A model generated the notes under the pieces. That model worked only from the letters and a program-made list of their open reading frames with translations. It was not told where the DNA came from and did no database searches. Both the position numbers and the translations under genes were made by a program. Below, one piece after another: positions 37,581 to 48,918 of a stretch of DNA of 64,000 nt. Every line of letters starts with the position of its first letter. The first letter of the stretch is position 1. This DNA comes from Odiellus spinosus (Eukaryota > Arthropoda > Arachnida > Opiliones > Phalangiidae): NCBI GenBank assembly GCA_963920705.1, contig CAWUCO010000251.1, forward strand, positions 1,116,001-1,180,000, in the 5' to 3' direction.

Positions 37581-38647
37581 GTAGGCATAAATGAATTGAA
37601 AGTTAGCGTGGAAAACAGCGAGAGCCTCGCATTTGGCAATGGCCTGCATTCGACGGTTTTTCGACCTTGGGTGGGTGAAGGTTCGTGAGAAAGTAGGCGA
37701 AAAATACATGACGCGAACAAATCATTCCAAAGCAATTGAAAGGTTCGCGAGAAAGTAGGCAAATATAGGTCTGACGGAAAAAATATTACTCCCTCCTAGA
37801 GACAGTCTCTAAAATCTGGCACTTAAGCTGAATTGATATTTTATCTGAAATTATTTTTTGTACAAATTAAAGGCTAATTGAATGAATCCCCAAACTTTAA
37901 TAAAAAATAACTATAGACAGCAGGGAGTAATTATCACTTTTACATTATAATCATAATTATTAATTCACCTCTAATTTCCATAACAATCCATTACTCTCGA
38001 GTAAGAGTTCCCCTGTCCGTCTGGAAGTATATTTTTTTTTCTATGAACCTTATGGATTATGTATTTCAGATATTGAAGTCTAACACAGAGAAAGGTCATG
38101 GTATTTAGCTTGATGGCAGAATTTACAGCCTACGGGTCTAGTACTCGTAACTCTTTCCTATTAAAGTGAGCATGAAATCGTGAAACAAGTAATTTTTATT
38201 ATATTGAGAATGCCAAGAGAAGTCCAAAGACATTAATTAAACGCACAAAAACCTATCTACCCGTTAATTTTAATGCGGTTTTGAAGTTGGTAAATTTAGT
38301 CCTAAAAGAGCCTCTTTCAAATTCTGGATTTAAAAAATGATTTTCGCCGCACTTTCACGCACGCGCTGTGGATGGTTTAATTTTGGGGCAAGCCAACAAT
38401 TAATTAGGAGCTATCAGTTAGGAAGCTTGAGACGTCAGACCCTCTTATCTCTTGCCTCAGTGTCATCCCCCTAATGTGGATTTACAATATTCGCGTGTAC
38501 ATAAAACAAGGCCCCTCACTATGATGTGTGGCTTTTTTATTTCCTTGCCCCGGGTTAACCAAGAGTTCCCCATAGTAGGATCCAGCATTAATTGGAAAGG
38601 TAAAATTTCTCGTATTTTACATTTTAATCACTTTCCGAGGTGGGATT
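37581..38647. other. Non-coding, with a short direct repeat
   Basis: AGGTTCG(T/C)GAGAAAGTAGGC occurs at about 37679 and 37740. Otherwise I see nothing supported. Confidence 0.45.
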
Positions 38648-38866
38648 CTATAGATAGTTTTCAATAAAGGGGCAAATGAAAATTCTACCCCTCTTTCCCT
38701 GCTTTCCTTTCATTGCAGGGTTGTCAGGAGCTTGGGAGTTCAGTTCGGTTTTGAAACTGATCTGATCTGAACTGTTAGCCTTTATCTCTGCTTCAGTTTG
38801 CACTCACAAATGACTGGCAACCTGGGGGAAACGGCTTTTACCCCCTTTAATGAAAACTATCTATAG
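38648..38866. repeat. Inverted repeat (possible MITE), 219 bp
   Basis: The 25-bp left arm 38648-38672 (CTATAGATAGTTTTC, then AATAAAGGGG) is nearly the reverse complement of 38841-38866. Weaker similarity continues outward (TTTCCGAG against CTCGGGAAAG). It lies immediately left of the 20-bp tandem array. Confidence 0.55.
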
Positions 38867-38890
38867 TTCTCGGGAAAGAGAGCCTATAAC

Positions 38891-39050
38891 CATGACTTTC
38901 GATTAAAAATCCTGACATACCATTAAAAATCCTAACATTCGATTAAAAATCCTGACTTTCGACTAAAAATCCTGACTTTCGATTAAAAATCCTGACTTTC
39001 GATTAAAAATCCTGACTTTCGATTAAAAATCCTGACTGACGATTAATTTT
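38891..39050. repeat. 20-bp tandem repeat, 7 units plus flanks
   Basis: Units start at 38901, 38921, 38941, 38961, 38981, 39001 and 39021 with the form GATTAAAAATCCTGACTTTC. A partial unit precedes them (38891) and a degenerate one follows (39041). The second and third units are the most diverged (CATAC, AACATTC). Spacing is exactly 20 bp throughout. Confidence 0.9.
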
Positions 39051-40905
39051 TTTAGCGCTTTTTGGGGTTGGTGGACCGCGTCATTTTTTATATTAAGGGT
39101 ATAGTAATGGAGCTTTCAAAAAAACTCGTACAAAACTCATCACGCCATTGGCTAACAATCCTGTCGGAAACCGCATTAATAACCATTTAACGCCATTAAT
39201 AGGCAAGTCAAGCATATCAAGAGATGTAATGAGAAACAAATTACAAAATAATTATCTACATTTAAGTCTAATAACAACAAGAAAAACTTACGAAGTCCTT
39301 AATAAAATAGTGATGGAGTTTAAATATCGACTCAGGCCAATTAGAAATTGAGAAACTCAGTATAAATATTGGTCACCTAAAAATTAATAATTATTAATGA
39401 AATTCATTAAAACTAAATTATAAAGTGTGGATAATATTTACCATTTAGATTTTTTTCGTCGTTCATTAACAAAACTGCAATCGCGAGCGAACACGACCGA
39501 CCGTTGACCGTTATGAATTCAAACAAGTTACAAGTGTTGTGTTTGTGTTCCTCTCACGCTTTGGAACTATTTCTCTGTCTTTCCCTTTGCCTCACTCTAG
39601 AGTGTGTCACCATGTACGTCCCCCTAGCGGTTAAACATGGTCCACCCTTTCACCCACTAGAGTTTTTCGACAATATTTTTGTGATGAAGTTGCCACAAAT
39701 CATTTTCTCTACTGCCTGGCAACGCATTACGCCTTCCATTGCAGTGAGCTTGAAATACCAATATAAGTTGACAGTTCTCTCTAAATAAGTTTTTTGAATT
39801 TGTTTGGGAATCGGCGTGGTTTTATTCCTCAAATAGTTTAAAACTATTCCGCAGATTCCTAAGGGTTTATTATGGAGCAAAATGTGACTGTGATAATGCA
39901 CAATCGTTTTATTCATAGATTTCATTGTATAATTATTTATTGGATTGATTAAATTGTAGTAAAACTAATCATCAACTAGCATTAATTGACTGATAATTTA
40001 AACCTTTATTTCACTGTGAATAAAAATATTTTTTTATGAGTATCTATGTTGAGTTAAGGTTCAGTTAATTTATTTTTCAAACTTATGTATGTTGTAACGT
40101 TTTTAACTTTGCATGGAAATACGAAAGCGAGTGTACGACTATTAAAAAATGTCCTTTTTTGTTTTTTGAACTTTATATTTTTATTAGTATTTTTATAACC
40201 AATTCATTAATGGAATGGAATTTTATTTTGAATTGAGCTTTTAGCGGTTTTTACCAATATTATGGGGACCCGTTCAATATTTGTTTTAAATATAAGGAAA
40301 CATTAATATAATGCGACTTTTTTAAATATAATACAAATTTTATTAAATTTAAGGTCACCGTATTTAATATATGGTAATGTGCACCCTAAAGTCCCTAATA
40401 ATTTAAGAAGAGTTAGTGTAGTTAATTTTCCGGAAAACTAAAACGCGGAAAAATAAAAAACCATGGAGATGAAGTGAGCTTTGAATCATTGAGTTTTTAT
40501 GCAGTCTACAATTCTTTTTCCGTCCTTATTTGATATATTAAAAAATTGCCAAGTATTATTACTAGTTTTTCTATTAGGGAAAAATGAAGAGAAAGGTTTC
40601 GACAGTACAGTTATAGTACGACCGTGGCTTAGATAGATTATATTAGGAACGGAAATCGTAGGGACTTTACCAGTACCTAGGGGTAAACTAACTTGTAAGT
40701 GCTAACTAGCTAGTACAGACCAATATTGAATATTGATAGAAGAGTAGGAAACGATGGACAAGATGATATAGGTCATTTCTATGTTGCGTAATGGGCAATG
40801 GGATTTTGGCGACAAAAATATTTTTTTATATTTATATTAGTGTTTTTGTGAAAACTCAGCTCATCAGAGTAACAGACTGAACAGTGTTTAGGAGTGAGAG
40901 GTATT
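39051..40905. other. Non-coding, AT-rich
   Basis: Small frames at 39148-39351, 39504-39788 and 39650-39925 show no motif, no family resemblance and no supporting splice context. Weak 11-bp inverted ends (TAAAGTCCCTA at 40387, TAGGGACTTTA at 40659) exist, but I do not call an element. Confidence 0.5.
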
Positions 40906-40929
40906 AGAGGCTGGCATTCGCCAGCCTCT
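40906..40929. repeat. GC-rich perfect hairpin, 10-bp stem, 4-nt loop
   Basis: AGAGGCTGGC at 40906-40915 and its exact reverse complement at 40920-40929 flank the loop ATTC. It is conspicuous in AT-rich surroundings, but there is no T-tract or gene next to it to suggest a terminator. Confidence 0.7.
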
Positions 40930-41298
40930 GTTATTCATAGCTCTAGTTTTCCGTAGACGGCTAGCAGCTCCTCTGTTTGGGCTGTATTAACTCCAATGGG
41001 GAAATAACATGGGCTGCCAAGATCCGAGATTCTTATACATTATCGAAGCTCAAATATCATGGGATTACCCATGACGCTTTTTTTGGTACACGTAAAAATT
41101 CAGTGTGTCTGTACCTAGAGTCGTCGATCGGAAAGGCCTATCTATAATTTGGAAGCTTTTTGTTTTCCTTTTTTGAGTGATTTAGTTTAATTTTATGTCG
41201 ATATGTGTGCTTTTGTCATTTTTTTCCCCAAATCAGACTTTAATATAAAGTAAAATTAATTTTAAATCTACGTTATACAGAATGGTCGCTCGCTTTGC

Positions 41299-41515
41299 AC
41301 GCGTTGAAATTACGGTTGCCTCTAGCTAGTGCATAAACGGCCATAGAGTATTTGCATAGCCCGCTTAGACAGTCCGCTTAGGCAAAAAAGGCTGTACCTT
41401 CAAGCTCTATCATTGCTATGATGCTAAGTTCGTACGCGTTGAAATTCGGTATGGTTCCACCTCTAGCCAATGAACACGCCGTCAGGCGGTTAACCATCCC
41501 GCTTATAAATTCCCT
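41299..41515. repeat. Degenerate direct repeat, 135-bp spacing
   Basis: ACGCGTTGAAATT occurs at 41299-41311 and 41434-41446. Each is followed by similar text (GCCTCTAGC / CACCTCTAGCC, then GCCCGCTTA / TCCCGCTTA). It is an old tandem duplication of about 135 bp. Confidence 0.5.
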
Positions 41516-44106
41516 ACGCGCTGCTGCAAAGCGACAGTTCTCTATATTTATTCTGGGATAGAGAAAACACGCCCCTTTATCTTTACACCCGCTGAATTTG
41601 GGAAGTGAAATAAGCGGGAGAGTAGCGAAAAGAGAGTAAGAGACGCCATAAAATGTTTCATCAGTTAGTTTCGTAAAACTACAATATCTTTAACAAAAGA
41701 CTTGAATATGGTAATTATTTTTGTTTATTTTATTTTTGAAATGTCTTAATTGAATTTTTATAAGTTTTATTTTCCATTTGGACTTAAATATTAACTAAAT
41801 GAGTTGTTATAAATTACAATCCAAGGTTTAGTGGGACAATCTCTTCGACGTAGACCTTTTGGTCAGGTTTTACTAGATAGATGTCAGTACTTTCTCCGCC
41901 GAACGACCTCATGGTCCAGTGGTCGACGAATTCGAATCTCGTAGAGAGTTTAAGTTTTTTTTAACATTATTTTTTATTAAACTTTAATTTTTCTTCAAAT
42001 TAATTATATTATAAAATATCATTCCTCTTCTAATATCATTAAAATTTAATAATAATTCATAAATAAATTTAGTGGTTCAACTTTTTGCCAGTAGGTGAAA
42101 GCTGATTTCGTACGTTATCTTACAGCTACGCTATAACACGCGCATAAATATAAAAAAGGGAGGAGTCCTTTTTCGTAAGTTGAGCGTCGACGTCACCTGT
42201 GACGTTTCTTGTACAAAAACACGGCGCCCGCAGTCAGAATGACAAAATTCTAAAGATCTCTAGTTTTACTCTCAAGCTTAACGCCCGCTTTCTCCGCGCC
42301 TGCGCTCTTTATACATCCGGAACTCTAGGGGATGAGTGACGTCTACAGTGACGCGGCCGCTAAACTAACAAGTTGATCAAGCCGAACTGAGCTATTTATA
42401 TAATCATCTATTGGTAGCCTATTGCATAGACTCCTAGATCACGCGCTTCGGTGGCGCTCACGGAAGCCCCGCCAATCGGGCGAATAAATGAATTCTCGAG
42501 ATTTACCAAACTGATGCACGTCTCAAATGGGGCAAACTGACCAAGTTTTAAGGATTTCGCCCTTTTCACGGCTATAACGATTTAAAGCCACAATCAAAAT
42601 CTATGCTTTGCAAATTAGTTTATCTCACTAAACAGGTTTCATAATTTTAGGGTGATAAGTTTTAGAGTTAAAAATTAAATATCAACGTAAGATTGTAGCG
42701 TGTGCAAATCTTTACCGCGTACAATTTGGTGCTTCAACCATTAACTCGTGTAAGTTTCGAAATTTTGGGAGAGAAGTTTCCCTGCCGTTTTCCAAATGTC
42801 GTTAAAATTTAATTTTAATTAATTTTATACTATTGCATAAATTTGTGTCTGTATAATTGAATTTTCCTATATATTGAATTGAATTTGTGTTATAGAATGT
42901 AACAAGCACCACCATTTCCAAAACTAAGCGATTGGGAAGTCTTGGGTACAGCATAATAGACCAAGTAGAAATTTTCGCAGAGTTATTCGTGAAAGGTTTG
43001 GATCAATGGCACTCCGATTTAAAATGATAATATATGCCCATTGAAAGTTGTGATGGGTGTTCTCGGAATGATAATCATATCTGTCCATTCAAAGTTGTAA
43101 TTACAACTGTGAAAGTAGTACTTACGTTATGAATAACCTGTAGCTTTCTTGTTGCATGGCAACAAGGTTTTTCAACTAATACATTTTTAGCGTTAGGCCT
43201 ATTTTCTCATTAACTTTCCCGTCGTTTGGAAAGGATTTCTTCGCGCCAGGCCTATTTTCGCCTTCTTTCTCATCCACTTCACAGACGTTTTGATTTTTAT
43301 AAGGACTTTTTCGCGTATGCAATGGGCGAAGGCGAACCGTAATTAACATAAGCATGCCAATTAGAAGCCTTCCCATATTAAACATTTACTAAGACCTGTC
43401 ATTAAGAAGAAAAATTAAAGACATGTGCCTGAAATTATAACAAGTAATATTAGTAAATATTCTTTTCGAATTAGTTTACATTTATTGCTGTTTAAAGGAG
43501 TAATCTCTCAAAATAGGGCAAATTGGAATGTTTTTACGGAGAACACTTATTTTAACAAAAGTAGAAAATTATTTCACACATTAGCAACAATGAGGATTGC
43601 AACCAATAAAAAGCTAAAATTTTCCTCATGCCTCGACAGCAATTATTTTTGTATTTTCTTGCAATTTTTTGTTTTTGCAAAATTGAGAGTAAAATGTTTC
43701 TCATTCCATTTCCAATTTATTTTGATATAGATCAATAGGAATATTAGATTAACAAAATACGGTTTACCACAAAATGTTTCTGTAAAAGCTTTAAGTTTTA
43801 AACCACACTAACTAACCAAAGCAGCAAATTAATTGTGATTTTAATGTTTTATTCCATCAATAGCGTAGTTATTGGTTTGAACATAAATCTGGAATATTGG
43901 GGTAAAAATTTAAATTAAAAGATCCATTAGCACGAGGCCTGTATTCTCTAAAAATACTTTCTCCGTTTTTTAAAAGAGCTAAGGATAATATTTTAAATTT
44001 TGCATTTTACAGTAATTAAATCCCATATTTAAAATTAAACAACTCTGAATAGATGCCTTCAAAAGAAACTTCAACTTAATTAAACCAGGAAGAATTCCAG
44101 TGAAGT
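41516..44106. other. Non-coding, with a weak tRNA-Glu-like relic
   Basis: At 41905-41945, CATGGTCCAGTGG (tRNA A-box-like, as in tRNA-Glu) is followed only about 10 bases later by ATTCGAATCT (B-box-like). The anticodon arm and variable region are missing, so it is not a working tRNA and might be a SINE fragment. A near-palindrome ACGTCAC-CT-GTGACGT lies at 42190-42205 in a GC-richer patch (42160-42480). Frames at 43176-43385 and 43425-43730 have no recognisable features. Confidence 0.4.
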
Positions 44107-44200
44107 TTCGCGATTTGAACTTTCGATGTCTGAACTTTCGCGGTATGTCTGAACTTTCTCGGTATGTCTGAACTTTCGCGGTTTGAACTTTCGCGATTTC
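44107..44200. repeat. Short degenerate 19-bp tandem repeat
   Basis: About four copies of TCTGAACTTTCGCGGTATG-like text occur in a row. They decay rightward into related GGTGAACTCTCG and GGTTAACTCTCG phrases up to about 44250. Confidence 0.65.
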
Positions 44201-44432
44201 TGGTGAACTCTCGCCATTTCGGGTTAACTCTCGGGACTTCGGGCCAACTCAAGTCAAATCTGTCAAACAAAGATAAAATTGGGAATATAGATTTCGCGAA
44301 CCATGTAGATAATATTCCTATTATTATAATTTTGGCCCCTATTTTACCATAAACTTCAGGCAGCCCAGTGGTCCTTTAATTCCTATAAATTCCTATTTTT
44401 TTAAATGAAAATTTCATATCCTGTATTTCCTT

Positions 44433-44487
44433 GAAATGTCTATTAACTCAAAATTATGTCCTATAATTTTGAGTTAATAGACATTTC
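44433..44487. repeat. Perfect 25-bp hairpin with 5-nt loop
   Basis: The arm 44433-44457 (starting GAAATGTCTATTAAC) is the exact reverse complement of 44463-44487. The loop GTCCT is 44458-44462. There is no mismatch over 25 bp, which is unlikely to survive by chance if old. It may be the tip of a foldback element, a replication inversion, or a small-RNA hairpin. The flanks (44370-44430 and 44490-44560) do not continue the symmetry. Confidence 0.85.
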
Positions 44488-44998
44488 GGGATCAAAAAGT
44501 ATCGCAGCGCCATCAAGGCAGCTAGAAATTCGGCGAAACTCCTCTTTTTGGGTAGTTCTAAAAAATCAATAAAATATGCCCTGTTATTGAAGAAAATAGT
44601 AAATTTACGAAATGAGGGCGGAACATGCAGTAAAATAATTGACTTAATATCAGAGATAGATAAGAAGCGAGAGGGAAAGACGATATTCAAACCCCCTATT
44701 GATCAAAATAGGTCAAGTAGTTCTAAATTACTTCAAAGAAAATGTGGAATTAAGGTGAGGTTGGGCAAGGTTTTGTTAATCTATTTTCAGAATAGGGTTT
44801 ATTGAATTTTTGATTTCGTTTCATTTATGAAGATAATGGAGGCTTAGTTTTCAATGTTCTGAATATTGCAGATGGCTCTATAAATATGCTACTGAGTTAA
44901 GATCTGTCATTTAAGTTGCATTTATAAAGTCGGGATAATAAACGTAAATTTATAATATTTTCAGTTTGTGTTTAAATTTATTATTTAAATAAAATTTT
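44488..44998. other. Non-coding
   Basis: Frames 44548-44805 (plus) and 44454-44690 (minus) overlap each other and partly the hairpin, and have no recognisable motif. Confidence 0.4.
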
Positions 44999-46085
44999 TA
45001 AACGCCATTATTGTAACGTGTCAATCGGGTCTTTAAGAACATGTTTTAAACGCGAATGAAACGCTTTTATTGTAACTTGTCAATCGGGTGTTTCTTGTTC
45101 CGGATAATAAACGTTTCTCTAACGTTTTTATTCACACGCTTCTCACACCGTGTATTTCAAAACGTGAATTACTTAAATAAGAAACGTGCTCAAAAGAACC
45201 GGTAAAATCAGTGATAATACCAGCAAGTAGAAGCGTCATTATAACGTTATGTTTAGCACCATTTTTCCACCATGTCTTTAAGAACGTTTTTTAAACGCGA
45301 ATGAAACGCCGGTTTTGTATCGTTTAAATCGGATATATCTGGTTCAAAATAATAAATGTTTCTCTAACGTTTTTATTCACAAGCTTCTTACACCGTGTAT
45401 TTCAAAACGTAGATTACTTAAATAAGAAACGTGCTGAAAAGAACTGGGAAAATTAGTGATAATACCAGCAAGTAGATGCGTCATTATAACTATTAACGTT
45501 GAATGTTCTAATATAAGAATCCATGGTAAAGTAATATTTTAAAAATGTTTATAAAAGGAAGAAACGCATGGAGTAGATGGAGTTAAGTTTTTATTGATAA
45601 AAACTGTAACTGTGTCGAGAAAGCTTTCGACTTCGTAAAGTCTTCTTCAGTCTCATAATAACGTTAAGTTTAGCATCATTTTTCCACCCTCTCTTTAACA
45701 ACGTGTTTTAAACGCGAAAGAAACGCATTAATTCTGACGTGTCAATCGGGTATTTCTTTATAAGAATAACAAACGTTTCTCTGAAGTTTTTACTCACACG
45801 CTTCTTACACCGTGTATTTCAAAACGTGAATTACTTAAATGAGAAACGTACTGAAAAGAACCGGTAAAATTAGTGATAATACCAGCAAATAGAAGCGTCA
45901 TTATAACGTTATGTTTAGCACCATTTTCCCACGCTCTCTTTAAGAACGTGTTTTAAACGCGAATGAAACGCTTTTATTGTAACGTGTCAATCGGGTATTT
46001 CTTGTTTAAAATTATAAACGTTTCTCTAACGTTTTTATTTTCGCCGTGTAATTCAAGACGTGGTTTACCAAGGTGAAAAACGTTG
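44999..46085. repeat. 245-bp tandem repeat, four copies, one interrupted
   Basis: The anchor CTTTAA(G/C)AAC occurs at 45031, 45276, 45693 and 45938. The spacings are 245, 417 and 245 bp. Each copy runs through TTTTAAACGCGAA, GTCAATCGGG, AACGTTTCTCTAACG, CACCGTGTATTTCAAAACG, ACCAGCAA(G/A)TAGA and TTTAGCA(C/T)CATTTT. The second copy carries about 172 bp of extra sequence (about 45490-45655) that splits the ATAACGTT phrase; this is a likely insertion. The last copy is cut short near 46085. The text is rich in AACGT. Confidence 0.85.
45488..45660. mobile_element. Insertion of about 172 bp inside a 245-bp repeat copy
   Basis: The sequence between the split TATAAC(T) and ATAACGTT is absent from the other copies. 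It contains a small inverted motif (GAAAGCTTTC at about 45621) and GAAGTCTTCTTC-like text, but no clear terminal repeats. The type is unknown. The boundaries come only from comparison with the neighbouring copies. Confidence 0.5.
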
Positions 46086-46119
46086 TCATTAATACCTAAA
46101 AATATTCATTCCATCACTT

Positions 46120-46494
46120 ATGTATTCTACACGTTTTCATGACGTTTTTCTTCAAACGTTGAAAGACAGTAGTTTTAAAAACCGAAACAGACACGTGAAA
46201 GGCACCATCAAATCCAACAGAACGGACCGGGCTTTAAATGGCTACATGGCTTCCTATTGGTATAGGTGCCTATTTTTTAAGGACCAAGAAAGCAACTGGC
46301 TTCCTCCTGGAACCAATTTTGCTCGGTTCTTGGAGGACGTTAAGGCCTGCTATCCTGGTCCTGGGAAAAAAGGCCTAGAATTAATAGAAATCGGGGTATC
46401 GGAGGAAGAGCTCGCGACTCTCGATCCTGAGACCGAACCGGCCTTTTTTGTGACCGGTCAAAACGAGAACAACACGGCCGAACTAAGTGAATAA
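46120..46494 (+). CDS. Unrecognised ORF, 124 codons
   Basis: The frame opens with ATG at 46120 and closes with TAA at 46492-46494. Its second half (about residues 50-115) is less AT-rich than the surroundings and has a plausible protein composition (NWLPPGTNFARF, ACYPGPGKKG, EEELATLDPE). I do not recognise the family. There is no signal peptide, no membrane segment and no cysteine/histidine motif. It sits between the end of the 245-bp repeats and the 45-bp minisatellite. A minus-strand frame overlaps it, so it could be chance or a fragment of a transposon ORF. Confidence 0.25.
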   Translation: MYSTRFHDVFLQTLKDSSFKNRNRHVKGTIKSNRTDRALNGYMASYWYRCLFFKDQESNWLPPGTNFARFLEDVKACYPGPGKKGLELIEIGVSEEELATLDPETEPAFFVTGQNENNTAELSE

Positions 46495-46620
46495 ACAGAT
46501 TGTGACCGATGGCAGTTGGCAAGGGGGCCTGCCAAAAAAAAACTCCCCATGAGAAACGACGTGTGGCCACCTCCAAGTGGTGTTTCTCGGGTAACGCAAA
46601 GTGCCACACATGCCTAAATC

Positions 46621-47620
46621 ACTGTAGAGCCTCATTAGGTTAGCAAATTGAAATTGGCCTAAATCACTGTAGAGCCTCATTAGGTTAGCAAATTGAAATT
46701 GGCCTAAAACACCGTAGAGCCTCATTAGGTTAGCAAATTGAAATTGGCCTAAAACTCTGTAGAGCCTCATTAGGTTAGCAAATTGAAATTGGCCTAAATC
46801 ACTGTAGAGCCTCATTTGGTTAGCAAATTGAAATTGGCCTAAAACACTGTAGAGCCTCATTAGGTTAGCAAATTGAAATTGGCCTAAATCACTGTAGAGC
46901 CTCATTAGGTTAGCAAATTGAAATTGGCCTAACTCACTGTAGAGCCTCATTAGGTTAGCAAATTTAAATTGGCCTAAAACACTGTAGAGCCTCATTAGGT
47001 TAGCAAATTGAAATTGGCCTAAAACACTGTAGAGCCTCATTAGGTTAGCAATTTGAAATTGGCCTAAATCACTGTAGAGCCTCATTAGGTTAGCAAATTG
47101 AAATTGGCCTAAAACACTGTAGAGCTTCATTAGGCTAGCGAATTTAAATTGGCCTAAAACACTGTAGAGCCTCATTAGGTTAGCAAATTGAAATTGGCCT
47201 AAAACACTGTAGAGCCTCATTAGGTTAGCAAATTGAAATTGGCCTAAAACACTGTAGAGCTTCATTGGGCTAGCGAATTTAAATTGGCCTAAAACACTGT
47301 AGAGCCTCATTAGGTTAGCAAATTGAAATTGGCCTAAAACACTGTAGAGCCTCATTAGGTTAGCAAATTGAAATTGGCCTAAAACACTGTAGAGCTTCAT
47401 TAGGCTAGCGAATTTAAATTGGCCTAAAACACTGTAGAGCCTCATTAGGTTAGCAAATTGAAATTGGCCTAAAACACTGTAGAGCCTCATTAGGTTAGCA
47501 AATTGAAATTGGCCTAAAACACCGTAGAGCCTCATTAGGTTAGCAAATTGAAATTGGCCTAAAACACCGTAGAGCCTCATTAGGTTAGCAAATTGAAATT
47601 GGCCTAAAACACTGTAGAGC
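46621..47620. repeat. 45-bp minisatellite, exactly 22 units plus 10 bases
   Basis: Units begin ACTGTAGAGC every 45 bp from 46621 to 47611 with no indel. A subset (CTTCAT..GGCTAGCGAATTT variants) recurs at 47121, 47256 and 47391, a 135-bp (three-unit) higher order. Because 45 is a multiple of 3 and the minus strand has no in-frame stop, the array gives a 391-codon minus-strand frame (47658-46483) with a 15-residue repeat, VLGQFQFANLMRLYS. That frame begins at TTG, not ATG, with no promoter or splice evidence, so I treat it as a repeat and not a gene. Confidence 0.93.
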
Positions 47621-48077
47621 TTAGTCAAAATGTATCTATATAAATTTAGGTTAAACAATTCTTTTAGTATTACATTATAAATAAGGAATGAACTTAATTG
47701 TTATCTACACTCCCTGAAGTCTTATAGGGAACTCAAACAGCATAAAATTAACTAGCCTGAATAGAACTCTTACTAGCAGAAGACGCATAAACACATGACC
47801 TCCCACTAATAGGGGGTAGCATTTCATCCCGACTTTTGCCCTTTTAATATCCAAGGAAATATCACTTACATCATAAGCCTATGACCTCTAAGTCAGAATC
47901 CGTAATTAGTTCCCATGTAATCTGCATTGTACTTGGATCATCATTCAAGCAAGAAAAAATTCTCTAGTTACGATACGAACGCCATCTTCAGGATTTCTTT
48001 TTAAGCGGAAGCTACCAGAATTCTCCCCCTCCTCTTCCCTCTTTTTGGTAATGGCGGTGGTCACTTAGCGAGTCGTC
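47621..48077. other. Non-coding flank left of the P-like element
   Basis: No gene is seen. It may contain the left end of the P-like transposon, but I found no convincing inverted match with the sequence right of 51930. Confidence 0.4.
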
Positions 48078-48821
48078 GTGTTTACTACTAAAATATCTGG
48101 AGTTTTAAATATAGCCCCGCTAATTAGTACGAAGAAGAAAACTATAACAACGCAATCTGATCTCTACCTTGAAGATAAAGTTATGAATACAAAACAATTA
48201 AAAAACAAAAATATTGGCTGTAATTTAAAAACTCCCGTTAAGCCTTGCTCGTCTTGTAGTATTCGTTTTAACAACAAATGGTCAAAACATGGTACGAGCT
48301 CTTCTAATTTAAAGACCGACGCTTCAACTCAGTGCTATATTAATTTCAATAAGGGTGAAAATGAAGATAAAGTTTCCAAAGATATAGAAGTACAAGTAAC
48401 TCTGCCAAAACAAATCATACCATCGCAGTTGCGGCGTAATAAGTTTACCCAATGCTATACTACTACACAAGGTCAAGAAAAAAACACTATTCGTACCAAA
48501 AATAAGTATTCTCAAACTGATACTGGCCCGCAAATTAATGACACTTCTAGAAACCACTTTTTGTCAAAAGCTTTAAAAGCTTTTGACGTAAAACTTTTTT
48601 CTGATTTAGAAGCTCAAGTTAAAAGAGACCATAACAAGCACCCATTTATTCAAATTACTAGAACAAATACTATTGGTCTTCTAGGGCTTTCATTGGATCC
48701 TTGGACAATTATAATTAATCCCAAAGGGTCGTTAATTTTTTCAGTAATTTTTAAACCCAATAAAGTATATCAAATCTTCGAAAATGATACATTAAATATT
48801 TCTTTGTTTAAATCAATTTAA
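48078..48821 (+). pseudogene. Probable N-terminal/linker region of the P-like transposase
   Basis: This 247-codon frame has repeated STQCY/TQCY/SQTD phrases and a C-terminal part (PFIQITRTNTIGLLGLSL, SLIFSVIFKP). The next frame (about 48833-48918) reads NHVFCPGINSKIVSKYEIRLPPS before the foldback insertion. Similar low-complexity TQT stretches precede the catalytic domain in many P/THAP9-like proteins, and the transposase core follows 1.4 kb downstream on the same strand. The link is therefore inferred from position and composition, not from a strong motif. No THAP zinc finger (C-x(2-4)-C-x(35-50)-C-x2-H) is visible upstream. Confidence 0.4.
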
Positions 48822-48918
48822 CAAAGGTCTCTGGTATTGGAAATCATGTATTTTGCCCTGGAATAAATTCTAAGATCGTGTCAAAATATGAAATACGCCT
48901 ACCCCCGAGTCTGATGAG

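Noticed and set aside
37356..37762. Overlapping plus and minus ORFs of about 90-110 codons
   Set aside because: They cross an inverted repeat, have no motif, and the two strands mirror each other.
39504..39925. Plus ORF of 94 codons with a hydrophobic start and its antisense partner
   Set aside because: No family features; the signal-like stretch is Leu/Cys-rich by base composition only.
40387..40669. 11-bp inverted ends TAAAGTCCCTA/TAGGGACTTTA, 283 bp apart
   Set aside because: Too short, with no target duplication and no further symmetry; could be chance.
43425..44805. Several 60-100-codon ORFs on both strands
   Set aside because: Random-looking composition in AT-rich DNA; one overlaps the perfect hairpin.
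46483..47658. 391-codon minus-strand protein
   Set aside because: Non-ATG start, produced by a 45-bp repeat with no in-frame stop; kept only as a repeat, with a finding.
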